DNA of 64,000 nt from Streptomyces sp. NBC_01485 (GTDB lineage Bacteria; Actinomycetota; Actinomycetes; Streptomycetales; Streptomycetaceae), in contig NZ_CP109435.1 in assembly GCF_036227125.1 (NCBI RefSeq), positions 7,564,001 to 7,628,000 of the forward strand, written 5' to 3'. Made by a program: the position numbers and the translations under genes. Shown here piece after piece: positions 28,001-43,000 of the stretch (positions are counted from its first letter, which is position 1; each line of letters starts with the position of its first letter). The notes beneath the pieces were generated by a model. That model was not told the DNA's origin, did not search any database, and saw only the letters and a program-made list of their open reading frames with translations.

Positions 28001-31000
28001 GGTCAAGGTGCGGGGCTTCCGGATCGAACTCGGTGAGATCAAGGCCGTGTTGGCCTCCCATCGCGGCGTCGGTGACGTGGCCGTCGTGGCGCGTCAGGAT
28101 CGTGCCGACGACACCCGGCTCGTCGCGTACGTCGTCCCCACCGGCGCGGGGGAGGTCGAACCGGACGTCCTGCGGGGGTATCTGCGGGACCGGCTACCGG
28201 AGTTCATGGTCCCGGCCACGTTCGTCGCGCTGGAGGCGCTGCCGCTGACCGTCAACGGCAAGCTGGACCGTAAAGGTCTGCCCGAACCGGAGTTCACGCC
28301 CGACGCGGCCGGGCGGGTGCCGCGCACTCCGCAGGAGCAGGTGCTCGCCGAACTGTTCGCGGAAGTGCTCGGTGTCGAACGCGTCGGCGTGGACGACGAC
28401 TTCTTCGGCCTGGGCGGTCACTCCCTCCTCGCCACCCGACTCGTCGCCCGCGTCCGTGCCGCCCTGGGTGCCGAACTCGAACTGCGCGCCCTCTTCGAGA
28501 CGCCGACCGTGGCCGGGCTTGCGGAAGGGCTGAGTAGTGCCGGGGAGGCGCGGCCCGCGCTGGTGCCGGCCCCGCGGCCGGAGCGGATGCCACTGTCGTC
28601 CGCGCAGCACCGCCTGTGGTTCCTGCACCAACTCGACGGGAACAGCGCCGCCTACCACATTCCGCTCGCCTGGCGGCTGAACGGCCCGCTCGACCGTGAG
28701 GCCCTCGGTCGGGCCCTCGCCGACGTGGTGGCCCGGCACGAGATCCTGCGCACCCTCTACCCGACGTCCGCCGACGGAGTGCCCTACCAGCTCGTCCTGG
28801 ACGCCGAACAGGCCCGCCCGGACCTGCCCCTCACCGAGGTCGACGCGACCGACGCGACCGACGAGGGCGATCTGCTGGCGCTGCTCGACCGTGCCGTAGG
28901 CCGGACCTTCGATCTCGCCGCCGAACCGCCGTTGCGCGCCGGGCTGTTCACCACCGGAGCCGACCGGCACGTGCTTCTGGTCGTCGTGCACCACATCGCG
29001 GGCGACGGATGGTCGCTGGGCCCGCTGTCGAAGGACCTGGCGACCGCGTACGCGGCGCGCAGCGCCGGGCGGGAGCCCAAGTGGGCACCGCTGCCGGTGC
29101 AGTACGCCGACTACACCCTCTGGCAGCGTGCGCTGCTCGGCGAACCGGCCGACACCGGGAGCCTGTTCGCCCTTCAGGCCGCCCACTGGACGAGCACGCT
29201 GAACGCGCTTCCCGAGCAGATCCAGTTGCCCACCGACCGGCCGCGCCCGGCGACGCCGTCCTTCCAGGGCCGCCAGCTGCCCGTCACCCTCGACGCCGAA
29301 CTGCACGCCGGCCTCCTCGGCCTGGCCCGGCAGCACGGCGCCAGCCTGTTCATGGTGCTCCAAGCCGCACTCGCCGCGCTGCTGAAGAAACTGGGCGCCG
29401 GGGACGACATCCCGGTCGGCAGTCTCATCGCCGGTCGCACCGACGAGGCGCTTGACGATCTCGTCGGGTTCTTCGTCAACACGCTGGTGCTGCGTACGGA
29501 CACCTCCGGCGACCCGACCTTCTCCGAACTCCTGGGCCGGGTAAGGGAGTCGGCCCTCGGGGCCTACGCCCACCAGGAACTGCCCTTCGACCACCTGGTC
29601 GAGGCACTCAACCCGGCCCGGTCGCTGTCCCGCCAACCGCTGTTCCAAGTACTGCTCGCGCTGCAGAACGTGCCGCGCGGCGCCTTCGACCTGCCGGGCC
29701 TGCACGCCGAGATCCTGCCGGTGCACCACGCCACGGCCATGTTCGACCTCTCCTTCCACCTGTTGGAGCGCGGCACCGGTGATGCGGCCGGTCTGCACGG
29801 CTACGTCGAGTACGCCACCGACCTGTTCGACGACGCCACGGTCGAGCGGCTCCTCGCCCGCTGGACGCGCCTGCTGCACGAGGCGGTCGCCCACCCGGAC
29901 CGGCCGATCGGCCGCTTCGACGTCCTCCTCGACGACGAACACGACCGGCTTCTCGGAACGACGCCGTCCTACGGGCCGGCTGTCACCGACGTAAGCCTTC
30001 CCGAGCTGTTCCAGGCGCGGGTACGGGCCACCCCGGACGCCCCCGCAGTCGTCCTCGAGGACACCGTTGTCACGTATGCGCAGCTCAACGCCCGTGCGAA
30101 CCGGCTGGCGCACGCGCTCATCGGCCGGGGCGCCGGACCGGAGACGGTCGTCGCGCTCGTCCTGCCCCGCTCGGCCGAGTTGGTCGTCGCGATCCTGGCG
30201 GTCCTCAAGACCGGCGCCGCCTACCTGCCCGTGGACCCGGAGTATCCGGCCGCGCGCCGCGCGTTCATGCTGGACGACGCCCGTCCGATCCTCGTCCTGG
30301 ACGACCCGGCCGCCGTGGACGCGGGGGCCGCTCACCCCGACACCGACCCTGACACCGACCCCGATGTCGCGATCGACGGCCGTCATCCGGCGTACGTCAT
30401 CTACACCTCCGGCTCCACCGGGCGGCCCAAGGCCGTCGTCATGCCGTCGGCCGCGCTCGCCAACCTGCTGCACTGGCACCACCGCGGTGTGGGCGGCGGC
30501 CCCGGCACCCGTACCGCGCAGTTCACCGCGGTGAGCTTCGACGTATCGGTGCAGGAGACGCTGTCGGCGCTGCTGTACGGCAAGACGCTCGTGATCCCCA
30601 CCGAGGAACAGCGGCGCAGCGCCGAACTCCTCGCCGGCTGGCTGGAGACACACCGCGTCGAGGAGCTGTTCGCGCCGGCCCTGGTGCTGGAGGCGCTCGC
30701 GGAGGCCGCCGAGGAACACGGGCGGGACCTGCCGCACCTGCGGACCATCGCCCAGGCCGGCGAGGCGATGCGGCTCGGCGACGCGCTGCGCCGCTTCCAC
30801 GCCCGCCGCCCGGACCGGCGCCTGCACAATCACTACGGCCCGGCGGAGACCCACGTCGTGACCGCGTACACGCTCCCCGCCGACCTCGGCGACTGCCCGC
30901 TGCCGGTGCCCATCGGCCGCCCCGTCGACCACACCCGCGCCTACGTGCTCGACGCCGCGCTGCGACCCGTACCGACCGGCGTGCCCGGCGAGCTGTATCT

Positions 31001-34000
31001 CGCCGGGGCCTGCCTGGCCCGCGGCTACCAGAACCGGCCCGCCCTGACCGCCGAACGCTTCGTCGCCGACCCCTACGGGCCGGCCGGGGCCCGCATGTAC
31101 CGCACCGGCGACCTCGCACGATGGCGTACGGACGGCGAGCTGGAGTTCCTCGGCCGCGCCGACCACCAGGTGAAGGTACGCGGTTTCCGCGTGGAACCCG
31201 GCGAGGTCGAGGCCGCGCTCACCGCCCACCCGACGCTCGCGCGGGCCGTCGTCGTCCCCCGCGAGGACCGGCTCGTCGCCTACGTCGTCCCGGCCGCCGG
31301 AGCGAGCGTCGTACCCGTAGTACTTCTGGACCACCTGCGCGACCGCCTCCCCGACTACATGGTCCCGTCACACGTCGTCGCGCTCGACGCCATCCCGCTC
31401 ACCCCCAACGGCAAACTCGACCGTGCCGCTCTGCCCGACCCCGCCCCGGACACCCGGGGGAGCCGGGCGCCGCACACCCCGCAGGAGCAGATCCTCTGCG
31501 ACCTGTTCACCGAGGTGCTGGGGCTCGACCGCGCCGGGCTCGACGACGACTTCTTCGACCGGGGCGGCCACTCCCTGCTGGCCACCCGGCTGGTGTCCCG
31601 CGTCCGCGCCACCCTCGGCGTGGAACTCCCCCTGCGCCACCTCTTCGAGGCCCCCACCCCGGCCGGACTCGCCGCCCGCCTCGACGAGGCCGCCGTAGCC
31701 CGCCCGGCCCTGACTCCGGCCGCGCGGACCGAGCACCCTCTTCAACTGCCCCTGCCGCTGTCGTTCGCCCAGCGCCGTCTGTGGTTCCTGCACCGGCTGG
31801 AAGGCGCGAACGCCGGCTACCACATGCCGCTCGCGCTGCGGCTGCGCGGACCGCTCGACCGGGCCGCCCTCACCGAGGCGCTCACCGACGTCGTCGGCCG
31901 GCACGAAACGCTGCGCACGGTGTTCCCGCACACGGACGGCGTACCGCACCAGCGGATCCTGCCCGCCGCCGAGGCCCGGATCCCCCTCACGGTCACCGAC
32001 GCCGACGAGACCGACCTCCCCGTACTGCTGACCGCAGCCGCCTGCCACGACTTCGACCTCGCCGCCGAACTACCGTTGCGCGCCCACCTGTTCACTCTCG
32101 CGGCAGACGAACACGTCCTCCTCCTCGCCCTGCACCACATCGCCGCCGACGGCTGGTCCCTGCGCCCCCTGTCGACGGACCTGGCGACCGCGTACGCGGC
32201 CCGCCGCGCGGGGCAGCAGCCCAACTGGGCTCCGCTGCCCGTGCAGTACGCCGACTACACGCTCTGGCAACGCGACCTGCTCGGCGACGAGTCCGACGCG
32301 GACAGCACCTACGCCCGCCAACTCGCCCACTGGACGCACACCCTCGCCGGCCTGCCCGACCTCCTCCACCTCCCCACCGACCGGCCGCGCCCCGCCGACT
32401 CCACCCACCGGGGCGGCCTGCTCACCACATCCGTCGACGCCGGACTGCACGGCGAGCTGGCCGCCCTCGCCCGCCGCACCGGCGCCAGCCTGTTCATGGT
32501 GCTCCAAGCCGGTCTCGCCGCCCTCTACACGCGCCTCGGCGCGGGCACCGACATTCCTGTCGGCAGCCCCTTCGCCGGCCGCACGGACCAGGCGCTGGAC
32601 GATCTCGTCGGGTTCTTCGTCAACACGCTGGTGCTGCGTACGGACACCTCAGGCGACCCGACCTTCACCGAACTCCTGGGCCGGGTGCGGGAGTCCGCCC
32701 TCGCCGCCTACGCCCACCAGGACGTCCCCTTCGAGCACCTCGTCGAGGCCCTGAACCCGGCCCGCTCCCTCTCCCACCACCCGCTGTTCCAGACGCTGCT
32801 CGCCGTCCAGAACACCCCCGACGGCGACTTCGCCCTCGACGGCCTGGAGACCTCCCCGCAGCCCGTGCGCACCGGCACCGCCCGGCTCGACCTGGCCTTC
32901 GCCCTCACCGAACGGCGTCGCCCGGACGGCACGCCCGACGGCCTCGACACCATCGTCGAGTACAGCGCCGACCTGTTCGACGAGGACACCGTCCGCACGC
33001 TCTTCGACCGGTGGGTGCGCCTGCTCACCGCCGCCGTCACGGCACCCGACCGCCCGATCGGCCGCCTCGACATCCTCGACGCCGACGAACGCACCGCACT
33101 CCTGCATGCCAACGACAACGACAACGGCCAGGACCACGGCCACGATGCCATCGACGTTCCGGAGACCACGTTTCCCGAACTGTTCCGACAGCAGGCGGCC
33201 CGCCGCCCGGACGCGGTCGCGGTCGTCTCCGGCGGCACCGAGCTGGCGTACGCCGAACTCGACGCGCGTGCCAACCAGTTCGCGCATGCCCTCGTAAGCA
33301 GTGGTGTCGGTGCGGAGGATGTCGTCGCCCTTGTTCTGCCGCGTTCGGTGGAGCTGGTCGTAGCCGTGCTGGGGACGATGAAGGCGGGGGCCGCCTATCT
33401 GCCCGTCGATCCCGGGTATCCCGAGGCGCGTATCGCCCACATGTTGGAGGATGCACAACCTGCCTTGGTCGTGCGGGACTTGGACTTCGCCGACGGTTTC
33501 CCGGAGTCGGATCCCGGGGTCCGTGTGGACGTGCGGAATCCTGCCTACGTCATCTACACCTCCGGTTCGACCGGGCGACCCAAGGGCGTCGTCGTCACCC
33601 ACGGAGGCGTGCCCAGCCTGGTCGCGGCGCAGGTCGCGCGGCTCGGACTCGACGACTCCAGCCGGGTGCTCCAGCTCAGCTCACCGAGCTTCGACGCCTC
33701 CTTCTGGGACCTGTGCGCAGCGCTGCTCACCGGAGCGTGCCTGGTCCTGGCCCCGGCCGATGCTCCCCTGACGGGCCTGACCTCGGACATCTCCCATGTG
33801 ACGTTGCCGCCGTCGGCGCTGGCCGCTGTTGAGGAGCTGCCGGTGTCGACGTTGGTGGTGGCGGGGGAGGCGTGTGCGCCGGAGTTGGTGGCGCGGTGGG
33901 CTTCTGGGCGTCGGATGATCAATGCGTATGGTCCGACGGAGACGACGGTGTGCGCGACGATGAGTGGGCCGCTCGCGGCGACGGGTGGGGTGCCGTCGAT

Positions 34001-37000
34001 TGGGCGGGCGATCGTCAACGCGCGTGTGTATGTGCTTGATTCGGGGTTGCAGCTTGTGCCGCCTGGTGTGGCGGGTGAGTTGTATGTGTCTGGTGCGGGG
34101 CTTGCGCGTGGGTATCTGCGGCAGCCGGGTCTGACCGCCGGCCGTTTCGTCGCCGATCCGTTCGGTGAGACCCCCGGTGGGCGTATGTATCGCACGGGTG
34201 ATGTGGTGCGGTGGCGTGCGGATGGTGAGTTGGAGTTCGTCGGCCGGGCCGACGAGCAGGTGAAGGTGCGTGGGTTCCGGGTCGAGCCCGGCGAGATCGA
34301 GACCGTACTCGCCGCCCATCCCGCCGTGGCGCACGCCGTGGTGGCCGTGCGGCAGGAGCGGCTCGTCGGCTATGTCGTGGCCGAGCGGGACGCGGAACCG
34401 CAGCCGGCCGTGCTGCTCGGCTTCCTGCGGGACCGGCTCCCCGAGCACCTGGTGCCGAGCGCGGTCGTCCTGCTGGACGCCCTGCCGCTGACCCCCAACG
34501 GCAAGCTCGACAAGGCCGCCCTGCCCACCCCGGACTTCGCGCCCGAGACCGCCGGGCGGGCTCCGCGCACCCCGAGGGAACAGTTGCTGGCCGGGCTGTT
34601 CGCCGAGGTGCTGGGCGTCGAACGCGTCGGCCTCGACGACAGTTTCTTCGACCTGGGCGGACACTCTCTGCTCGCCACCCGGTTCGTCTCACGTGTCCGG
34701 GCCGTGCTGGGGGCGGAACTCGCCCTGCGCACCCTGTTCGAGACGCCCACCGTGTCCGGGCTCGCCGCAGCGCTGGACGGCGCCGACCGGGCCAGGCCCG
34801 CACTGACGGCGGCCGACCGGCCCGAGCGGACACCCCTGTCGTTCGCGCAGCGCCGGCTGTGGTTCCTCCAGCAGATGGACGGCCCCGGCACCAGCTACAA
34901 CATCCCCCTCGCCCTGCGCCTGTCCGGACGGCTCGACGAGCGGGCGCTGGCCGAGGCCCTCGCGGACGTCGTCGCCCGGCACGAGACCCTCCGCACGGTC
35001 TTCCCCGAGGCCCACGGCGCCCCGTACCAGAACGTGCTGGACCCCGACACCGCCCGCCCACGCCTGTGCGCGACGCACACCGACGAGTCCCGGTTGGCGC
35101 AGGCGCTCGCCGAGGCCGCCCGCCACCCCTTCGACCTGTCCGCCGAAGTCCCCCTGCGCGCCCACCTGTTCACGCTCTCGGACGAGGAGCATGTCCTGCT
35201 GCTCGTCATGCACCACATCGCAGGCGACGGATGGTCCACCGGACCCCTCTCCCGCGACCTCGCCGAGGCGTACGCGGCCCGCAGCGCGGGGCACAAGCCC
35301 GAGTGGGCGCCGCTGCCCGCCCAGTACGCCGACTACACCCTCTGGCAACGCGAACTGCTCGGCGACCCGACCGCCCCCGACAGCGTCTTCGCCGCCCAAC
35401 TCGCCTACTGGAAAGAGCGGTTGGCGGACCTCCCGGATCAACTCCAGCTCCCTGCGGACCGGTCCCGCCCGGCCGTCGCCACCTACCGGGGCGAGTACCT
35501 GCTCGTCGAGCTGGACGCCGAGCTGCACGCCGGACTGGCCCGGCTCGCGCGTGGCTCGGGCGCGAGCCTGTTCATGGTGCTGCGAGCCGCCCTCGCCGCC
35601 CTGTTCACCCGTCTCGGCGCGGGCACCGACATTCCCGTCGGCAGCCCCATCGCCGGCCGCACCGACCAGGCCCTCGACGACCTCGTCGGGTTCTTCGTCA
35701 ACTCGCTCGTCCTGCGCACCGACACCTCCGGCGACCCCTCGTTCGAGGAGCTGGTGCGGCGGGTGCGGGAGAACGCGCTGGGCGCCTACGCCCACCAGGA
35801 CCTGCCGTTCGAGAACCTCGTCGAGGAGCTCAACCCGGCCCGCTCGCTCTCCCATCACCCCTTGTTCCAGGTGATGTTCGCGCTGCAGAACGCGCCGATG
35901 GGCGAGTTCGACCTGCCCGGCCTGCGGGTCGCGCCGGTGACCGTGCCCACCGGCACCGCCAAGTTCGACCTCGGCTTCAACCTGTACGAACGGCACGCCG
36001 GCGACGGCTCCCCGGCGGGCATCGCGGGCGCGGTCGAGTACGCCACCGACCTGTACGACCGGGCCACGGTCGCCGACCTCGTCGACCGCTGGACCCGGCT
36101 GCTGCACGCCGTCGTCGCCGACCCTGCCCGGCCCGTCGCCCGCATCGACCTCCTCTCCGCCGACGAACGCCACCGTCTGCTCCACGACGCCAACGCCGCC
36201 AATGTCGCCAACGACACCGCCGTACCCGTCGACCCGGTACCGCTGCCGACCGCCTTCGCCCGCCAGGTACGGGCCACGCCCGATGCGGTGGCCCTGGTGT
36301 CCGACGACGGCACCGAGCTGACGTACGCCGAACTCGACGCGCGTGCCAACCAGTTCGCGCATGCCGTCGTAAGCAGTGGTGTCGGTGCGGAGGACGTTGT
36401 CGCCCTAGTCCTGCCGCGTTCCGTGGACCTCGTCGTCGCGATCCTGGGCACGATGAAGGCGGGGGCCGCCTATCTGCCCGTCGATCCCGGGTATCCCGAA
36501 GCGCGTATCGCGTTCATGCTGGACGACGCTCAACCGGCGCTCGTGGTCCTTGACTTGGACTTTGTCGGCGGCTTCCCGGAGTCCGATCCCGGGGTTCCTG
36601 TGGATGTGCGGCATCCTGCCTACGTCAGCTACACCTCCGGTTCGACCGGGCGGCCCAAGGGTGTCGTCGTCAGTCACGCGGGCATCGCGCACCTGGTGGC
36701 CGCGCAGGTCGAGCGGTTCGCCATCGACGCGACGAGCAGGGTGCTGCAGTTCGCCTCGCCCAGCTTCGACGCGTCCGTGTCCGAGCTGTACACGGCCCTG
36801 CTCACCGGGGCGACTCTCGTCCTCCCGCCACCGAACAACCCTTTGGCAGGCCTGACTTCGGACATCACCCATGTGACCTTGCCGCCGTCGGTGCTGGCGG
36901 CTGTGGGTGTGGGGGAGCTGTCGGTGTCGACGTTGGTGGTGGCGGGGGAGGCGTGTGCGCCGGAGTTGGTGGCGCGGTGGGCTTCTGGGCGTCGGATGAT

Positions 37001-40000
37001 CAATGCGTATGGTCCGACGGAGACGACGGTGTGCGCGACGATGAGTGCGCCGTTGACGGTGTCGGGTGGGGTGCCGTCGATCGGGCGGGCGATCGTCAAC
37101 GCGCGTGTGTATGTGCTTGATTCGGGGTTGCAGCTTGTGCCGCCTGGTGTGGCGGGTGAGTTGTATGTGTCTGGTGCGGGGCTTGCGCGTGGGTATCTGC
37201 GGCAGCCGGGTCTGACCGCCGGTCGTTTTGTCGCCGATCCGTTCGGTGAGATCCCCGGTGGGCGTATGTATCGCACGGGTGATGTGGTGCGGTGGCGTGC
37301 GGATGGTGAGTTGGAGTTCGTCGGCCGGGCCGATGAGCAGGTGAAGGTGCGTGGGTTCCGGGTCGAGCCCGCCGAGATTGAGACCGTTCTCGCCGCTCAT
37401 CCTGGCGTCGGGCGTGCCGTCGTGGCCGTACGCGATGAACGGCTCGTCGGCTATGTCGTCCCCGCCGCCGACACCGCCGCCGACACCACCGTCACGTCCC
37501 GTCCGGAGCGCGACCGCGGTCGTGAGCAGGACCACATCGCCGGCTGGCGGGAGATCTACGACGCCCTGCCGGTGAGGGCCGCGCAGGCTGCCCTCGGTGA
37601 GAACTTCACCGGCTGGAACAGCAGTTACGACGGCCGTCCCATCCCCGAGGCGGAGATGCGGGAGTGGCGGGACGCCACCGTGGACCGCATCCGGGCGCTG
37701 AAGCCGCGCCGGGTCCTGGAGGTCGGCGTCGGCACGGGGCTGCTGCTGGCCCGGGTCGCGCCGGACTGCGAGGCGTACTGGGCCACCGACTTCTCCGCCA
37801 CGGCCGTCGACGCCCTCGCGGAACAGGTGGGCCGGGACCCGGCGCTGGCGGAGCGGGTCGTGCTGCGCACCCAGCCCGCGCACGACGTCGCCGAACTGCC
37901 GGGCGGGTTCGACACCATCATCCTCAACTCGGTCGTCCAGTACTTCCCCAGCGCCGAGTATCTGCTCGACGTCGTCCGGAAGTTGACCTCACTCCTCGCG
38001 CCCGGCGGTGCCTTCTTCATCGGCGACGTGCGCAACCTGCGGTCGCAGCGGGCGCTGGCCACCGCAGTCCAGTTGCACCGGGGCAACGACACCTACCCCG
38101 ACCCTGACACCGACACCGCCCCCGATCCCATGGAGGTCCGCCGAGGCGTCGAGCGGGCGTTGCGCACCGAGGAGGAACTCCTCGTCGATCCCGACTTCTT
38201 CGCCGCGCTGCGGGGCCAGGTCGACGCGGTCGGTGCTGTCGCCGTCGAGGTCAAGCGCGGCCGGCACCACAACGAACTCACCCGCCACCGCTACGACGTC
38301 ACCCTGCACATCCGGCCCGCCGGGCAGTGGAACGGTTTCACGGAGGTCGCCTGGGGCCGTGCCGTGGGCACGCCGGACGACGTACGCGACCTCGTGGCAG
38401 CGGAGGACCCCCCGGTGCTGCGGATCACGGGCGTGCCCAACGCCCGGGTGAGCGGCGAGGTCGCCGCCGACCGAGCGGTGCACGGGGACGACAGCGGTAC
38501 GAAGTCCGGAGCCGACCCCGGTGTTGACCCCGGTATCGACCCCGAGGTCTGGCACGCGCTGGGTGCCTCCACGGGTCGCCGGGCGCACGTCACCTGGTCG
38601 CCGGACGCCCCCGACCTCCTCGACGTCGTGCTCGTCGACCCGGCGCGGGCGGACGACCCGGACGCTCCCGTCGAGGCGTACTGGCCGGCCCGCCATACCG
38701 GGACGTTCACCAACACGCCTGCCGCCGACCGTACTTCCGGCTCCCTCGTCCGCGACCTGCGGGACTTCGTGCGCGTACGGCTCCCCGAGCACCTCGTGCC
38801 GTCCCTGTTCGTCGTGCTCGACGAACTTCCGCTCACCGCCAACGGCAAGCTGGACCGGGCCGCTCTGCCCGCCCCCGCCGACGCGGCGAGCCGGGGCAGC
38901 CGGGAGCCGCGCACTCCGCAGGAGGAGCTGCTCGTGCACCTGTTCGCCGAGGTTCTCGGTGTGGGCCGGGTCGGCGTCGACGACAGCTTCTTCGACCTGG
39001 GCGGACACTCGCTGCTCGCCACCCGGCTGGTCTCCCGCGTCCGGGCCGCGCTGGGCGCCGAACTCGACGTCCGCGCCCTGTTCGAGGCGCCCACACCGGC
39101 CCTGCTCGCCGTACGGCTCGACGAGGCCGGGGAGGCCCGGACGCCGCTCACCGCCCGCGTGGAGCGTCCGGAGCGGGTGCCGCTGTCGTACGCCCAGCAG
39201 CGGCTGTGGTTCCTGCACCGGATGGAGGGGCCGAGCGCCGCCACGTACGTCATGCCGCTGGCGCTGCGACTGACCGGTCCCCTGGACCGGATGGCGCTGC
39301 GGCTGGCCCTCGGTGACGTCGTCGCCCGGCACGAGAGTCTGCGGACGGTGTTCCCGGAGGCCGACGGCGTGCCCCACCAGCTCGTCCTGGACGTGCGTCC
39401 GGAGCTGCCGGTCACCGAGACCGACGAGGCGCGGCTGCCGGAACTGCTCGCCGGGGCCGCCCGGCGCGGGTTCGACCTCGCCGTCGAACCGCCGCTGCGG
39501 GCCGAGCTGTTCGCGCTCACGCCCGACGATCACATCCTGCTGATCGCCGTCCACCACATCGCCGGGGACGGCTGGTCGATGGGGCCGCTGTCCCGGGACC
39601 TGGCGACCGCCTACGCCGCCCGGTGCGAGGGCGAGGAGCCCAACTGGGCTTCCCTGCCGGTCCAGTACGCCGACTATGCCCTCTGGCAACGGGAGCTGCT
39701 CGGTGAGGCGTCCGACACGGACAGTCGGCTCGCCGCCCAACTCGCCTACTGGACACGGACGTTGGTGGAACTGCCCGCGCAGATCACACTGCCGGCCGAC
39801 CGGCCGCGTCCGGCCGTCGCCTCGCAGCGCGGCAGCACGCTGCCGATCCACCTCGACGCCCAACTCCACCGTGCCTTGCGGGACTTCGCGGCCGAGCGCG
39901 GTGCCAGCATGTTCATGGCCCTGCAGGCCGGTCTCGCCGCGCTGCTGAGCCGCCTCGGGGCCGGCACCGACATCCCCGTCGGCAGCCCGGTGGCGGGACG

Positions 40001-43000
40001 TACCGACCAGGCGCTGGACGACCTCGTCGGGTTCTTCGTCAACACGCTCGTGCTGCGCACGGACACCTCCGGCGACCCGACCTTCGCCGAACTCCTGGGC
40101 CGGGTACGGGAGTCCGCCCTCGCCGCCTACGCCCACCAGGACGTGCCCTTCGAGCACCTGGTCGAGGTTCTCAACCCGGCCCGCTCGCTCTCCCACCACC
40201 CCCTCTTCCAGGTGATGCTGGCCTTGCAGAACGCCCCCGGCGGAGGCCCCGGCGGAGGCTTCGGCCTCGCTGGGCTGACGACCGTGCCGGTGGCCGTGCC
40301 GACCGGCACCGCCCGCTGCGACCTCACCCTCAGCCTCGCCGAGCGGTACGCCGACGACGGCACCCCCGAGGGCCTCACCGGCGCGGTCGAATACGCCACC
40401 GACCTGTTCGACGCCCCCACCGTGGCCACGCTCGTCGCCCGCTGGATCCGCCTGCTGGAGGCGGTCGTGGCCCGGCCCGGGGAGCCCATCGGCGGCATCG
40501 ACCTGCTGGCGGACGACGAACGCCACCTGCTCCTGATCGGCCACAACGACACCGGCGCCGTACTGCCCGCCGCCGCCCGCCGTTCCCTGCCGGAACTGTT
40601 CGCCGAGCGGGTACGGGCCACCCCGGACGCGGTGGCCGTGGCGAGCGGCGACGACACGCTCACGTACGCCCAACTCGACGCCCGCGCCAACCGCCTCGCC
40701 CACGCGCTCGCCGGTCAGGGAGTGCGGGCCGAGACACCGGTGGCCGTCCTCATGGAACGCTCGGCCGACCTGGTCGTGGCGATCCTGGGCGTCGTCAAGG
40801 CGGGCGGCGGATACGTGCCGCTGGACCCGGGGTTCCCGCCCGCCCGCATCGACCTGGTTGTGCGTGAGACCGGCGCCGCCCTCGTCCTCACCGAGGACGT
40901 GCTCACCGCCCTGCTGGCCGCCGAGCTACGTACCGACGCACCCCAAGTCGACTGCCGTCCGGACCAGTTGGCTTACGTGATGTACACCTCGGGCTCCACC
41001 GGTCGTCCCAAGGGCATCGCCGTCACCCACGCCGACGTGGCCGGGCTCGCCCTCGCCCCGTGCTGGGGCACTCACGACGCCCACGACGCCCGCGACGCCC
41101 ACGAGCGGGTGTTGCTCCACGCGCCGGCCGCGTTCGACGCGTCCACCTACGAGCTGTGGGTGCCGCTGCTGGGAGGCGGCCGGGTCGTCGTCGCCCCGCA
41201 AGGCCGTCTCGACGTACGGGAGTTGTGTGCCGCGATCGCCGAACAGGGGGTGACCGGCCTGTGGTTGACGGCCGGGCTGTTCCGGGTCGTGGCCGAGGAG
41301 GAGCCCGCCGGGCTCGCCGGGGTGCGTGAGGTGTGGACCGGCGGTGACGTGGTGTCCGCGACGGCCGTCGCCCGCGTGATGGACGCCTGCCCGGGCCTCC
41401 GGGTCGTCAACGGCTACGGCCCGACGGAGACCACCACGTTCGCCGCCCACCACCGCATGGACACCCCGCCCGACCCCGCCCGTTCCGTGCCCCTCGGACG
41501 TCCCATGGCCGGCATGCGGCTGTACGTCCTCGACGACCGGCTGCGGCCCGCCCCGGCCGGTGTGGTGGGCGAGCTGTACATCGCCGGGACGGGTGTCGCG
41601 CGCGGCTACGCCGGCCGCCCCGCCGCCACCGCCGAACGCTTCACCGCCGACCCCTACGGCCCGCCCGGCGCCCGCATGTACCGCTCCGGCGACCTGGCCC
41701 GGTGGCTCGACGACGGCACCCTGGAATTCGCCGGCCGCGCCGACGACCAGGTCAAGCTACGGGGCTTCCGCGTCGAACCCGGTGAGGTCGAGGCCGCCCT
41801 CGCCCGCTGCCCCGGCGTCGCCCAGGCGGCGGTCGTCGCCCGCGAGGACCGCCCCGGCGACCAACGGCTCGTCGCCTATGTCGTCCCTGCCGCCAACACC
41901 GGAACCGGCACCAACACCCCCACCGGAACTGACCACTTCGACCCGCTCGCCGTCGCCGAGCTCCTCCGTCGCGACCTGCCCGCCCACCTCTGCCCCGCCG
42001 CCTTCGTCACCCTCGACGCGCTTCCGCTGACCGCCAACGGCAAGCTCGACCGGGCCGCCCTGCCCGCCCCCGAGTACGGCCCCGGCAGCGACGGCACCGG
42101 GCGCGGCCCGCGCACCCCGCACGAGCAGGTGCTGTGCGATCTGTTCGCCGAGGTGCTGGGCCGGGACCGGGTCGGCATCGACGACGGGTTCTTCGACCTG
42201 GGCGGTCACTCCCTGCTCGCCGCCCGTCTCGTCGCCCGGATCCGCGACACCCTGGGCGCCGAGCTCGGACTGCGCACCCTCTTCCAGACCCCGACCGTCG
42301 CCGGACTCGCCGAACGGCTCGCGCTGCGCGACACCGACGACTCGCTGGACGTCCTGCTGCCGCTGCGCCCGGAGGGCTCGGGCACCCCGCTGTTCTGCGT
42401 CCACCCGGGCGGCGGCATCAGCTGGTGCTACAGCGGTCTGCTCAACCATCTCGCCCCCGAACACCCCGTGTACGCGATCCAGGCCCGCAGCCTCGGCCGC
42501 GACGAACCCCGCCCCACCTCCTACGAGGAGATGGCCGCCGACTACGCCGAGCAGATCCGCAAGGTCCAGCCGGACGGCCCCTACCTGCTCCTCGGCTGGT
42601 CGGCCGGCGGGCTCATCGCGCACGCCGTCGCCACCGAACTCCAGCGGCAGGGGCAGCGCACCGCGCTCCTCGCGATCCTCGACGCCTACCCGGTCGCCGA
42701 CCTCACCTTCGACGAACCGCCCGTGCCCAGCGAACGCGACGTCCTGGTCGGCATGCTCGACTGCGACCCCGCGGAGGCGGGCCCGGAGCCGCTCACCCAC
42801 GAGCAGGTCATGGAGGTGCTGCGGCGTCGGGGCAGCGCCCTGGCCGGGCTGACGGAACGGCACATCGAGGCCGTCGTCGCCATCATGATCAACAACGCGA
42901 GCCTGGCGCTGACGTTCCGACCCGCCCTGTTCCAGGGAGACATGCTCCTGTTCAACTCCACGATCGACCGCGAACAGGACTCCCCGGGCGCCGACGTCTG

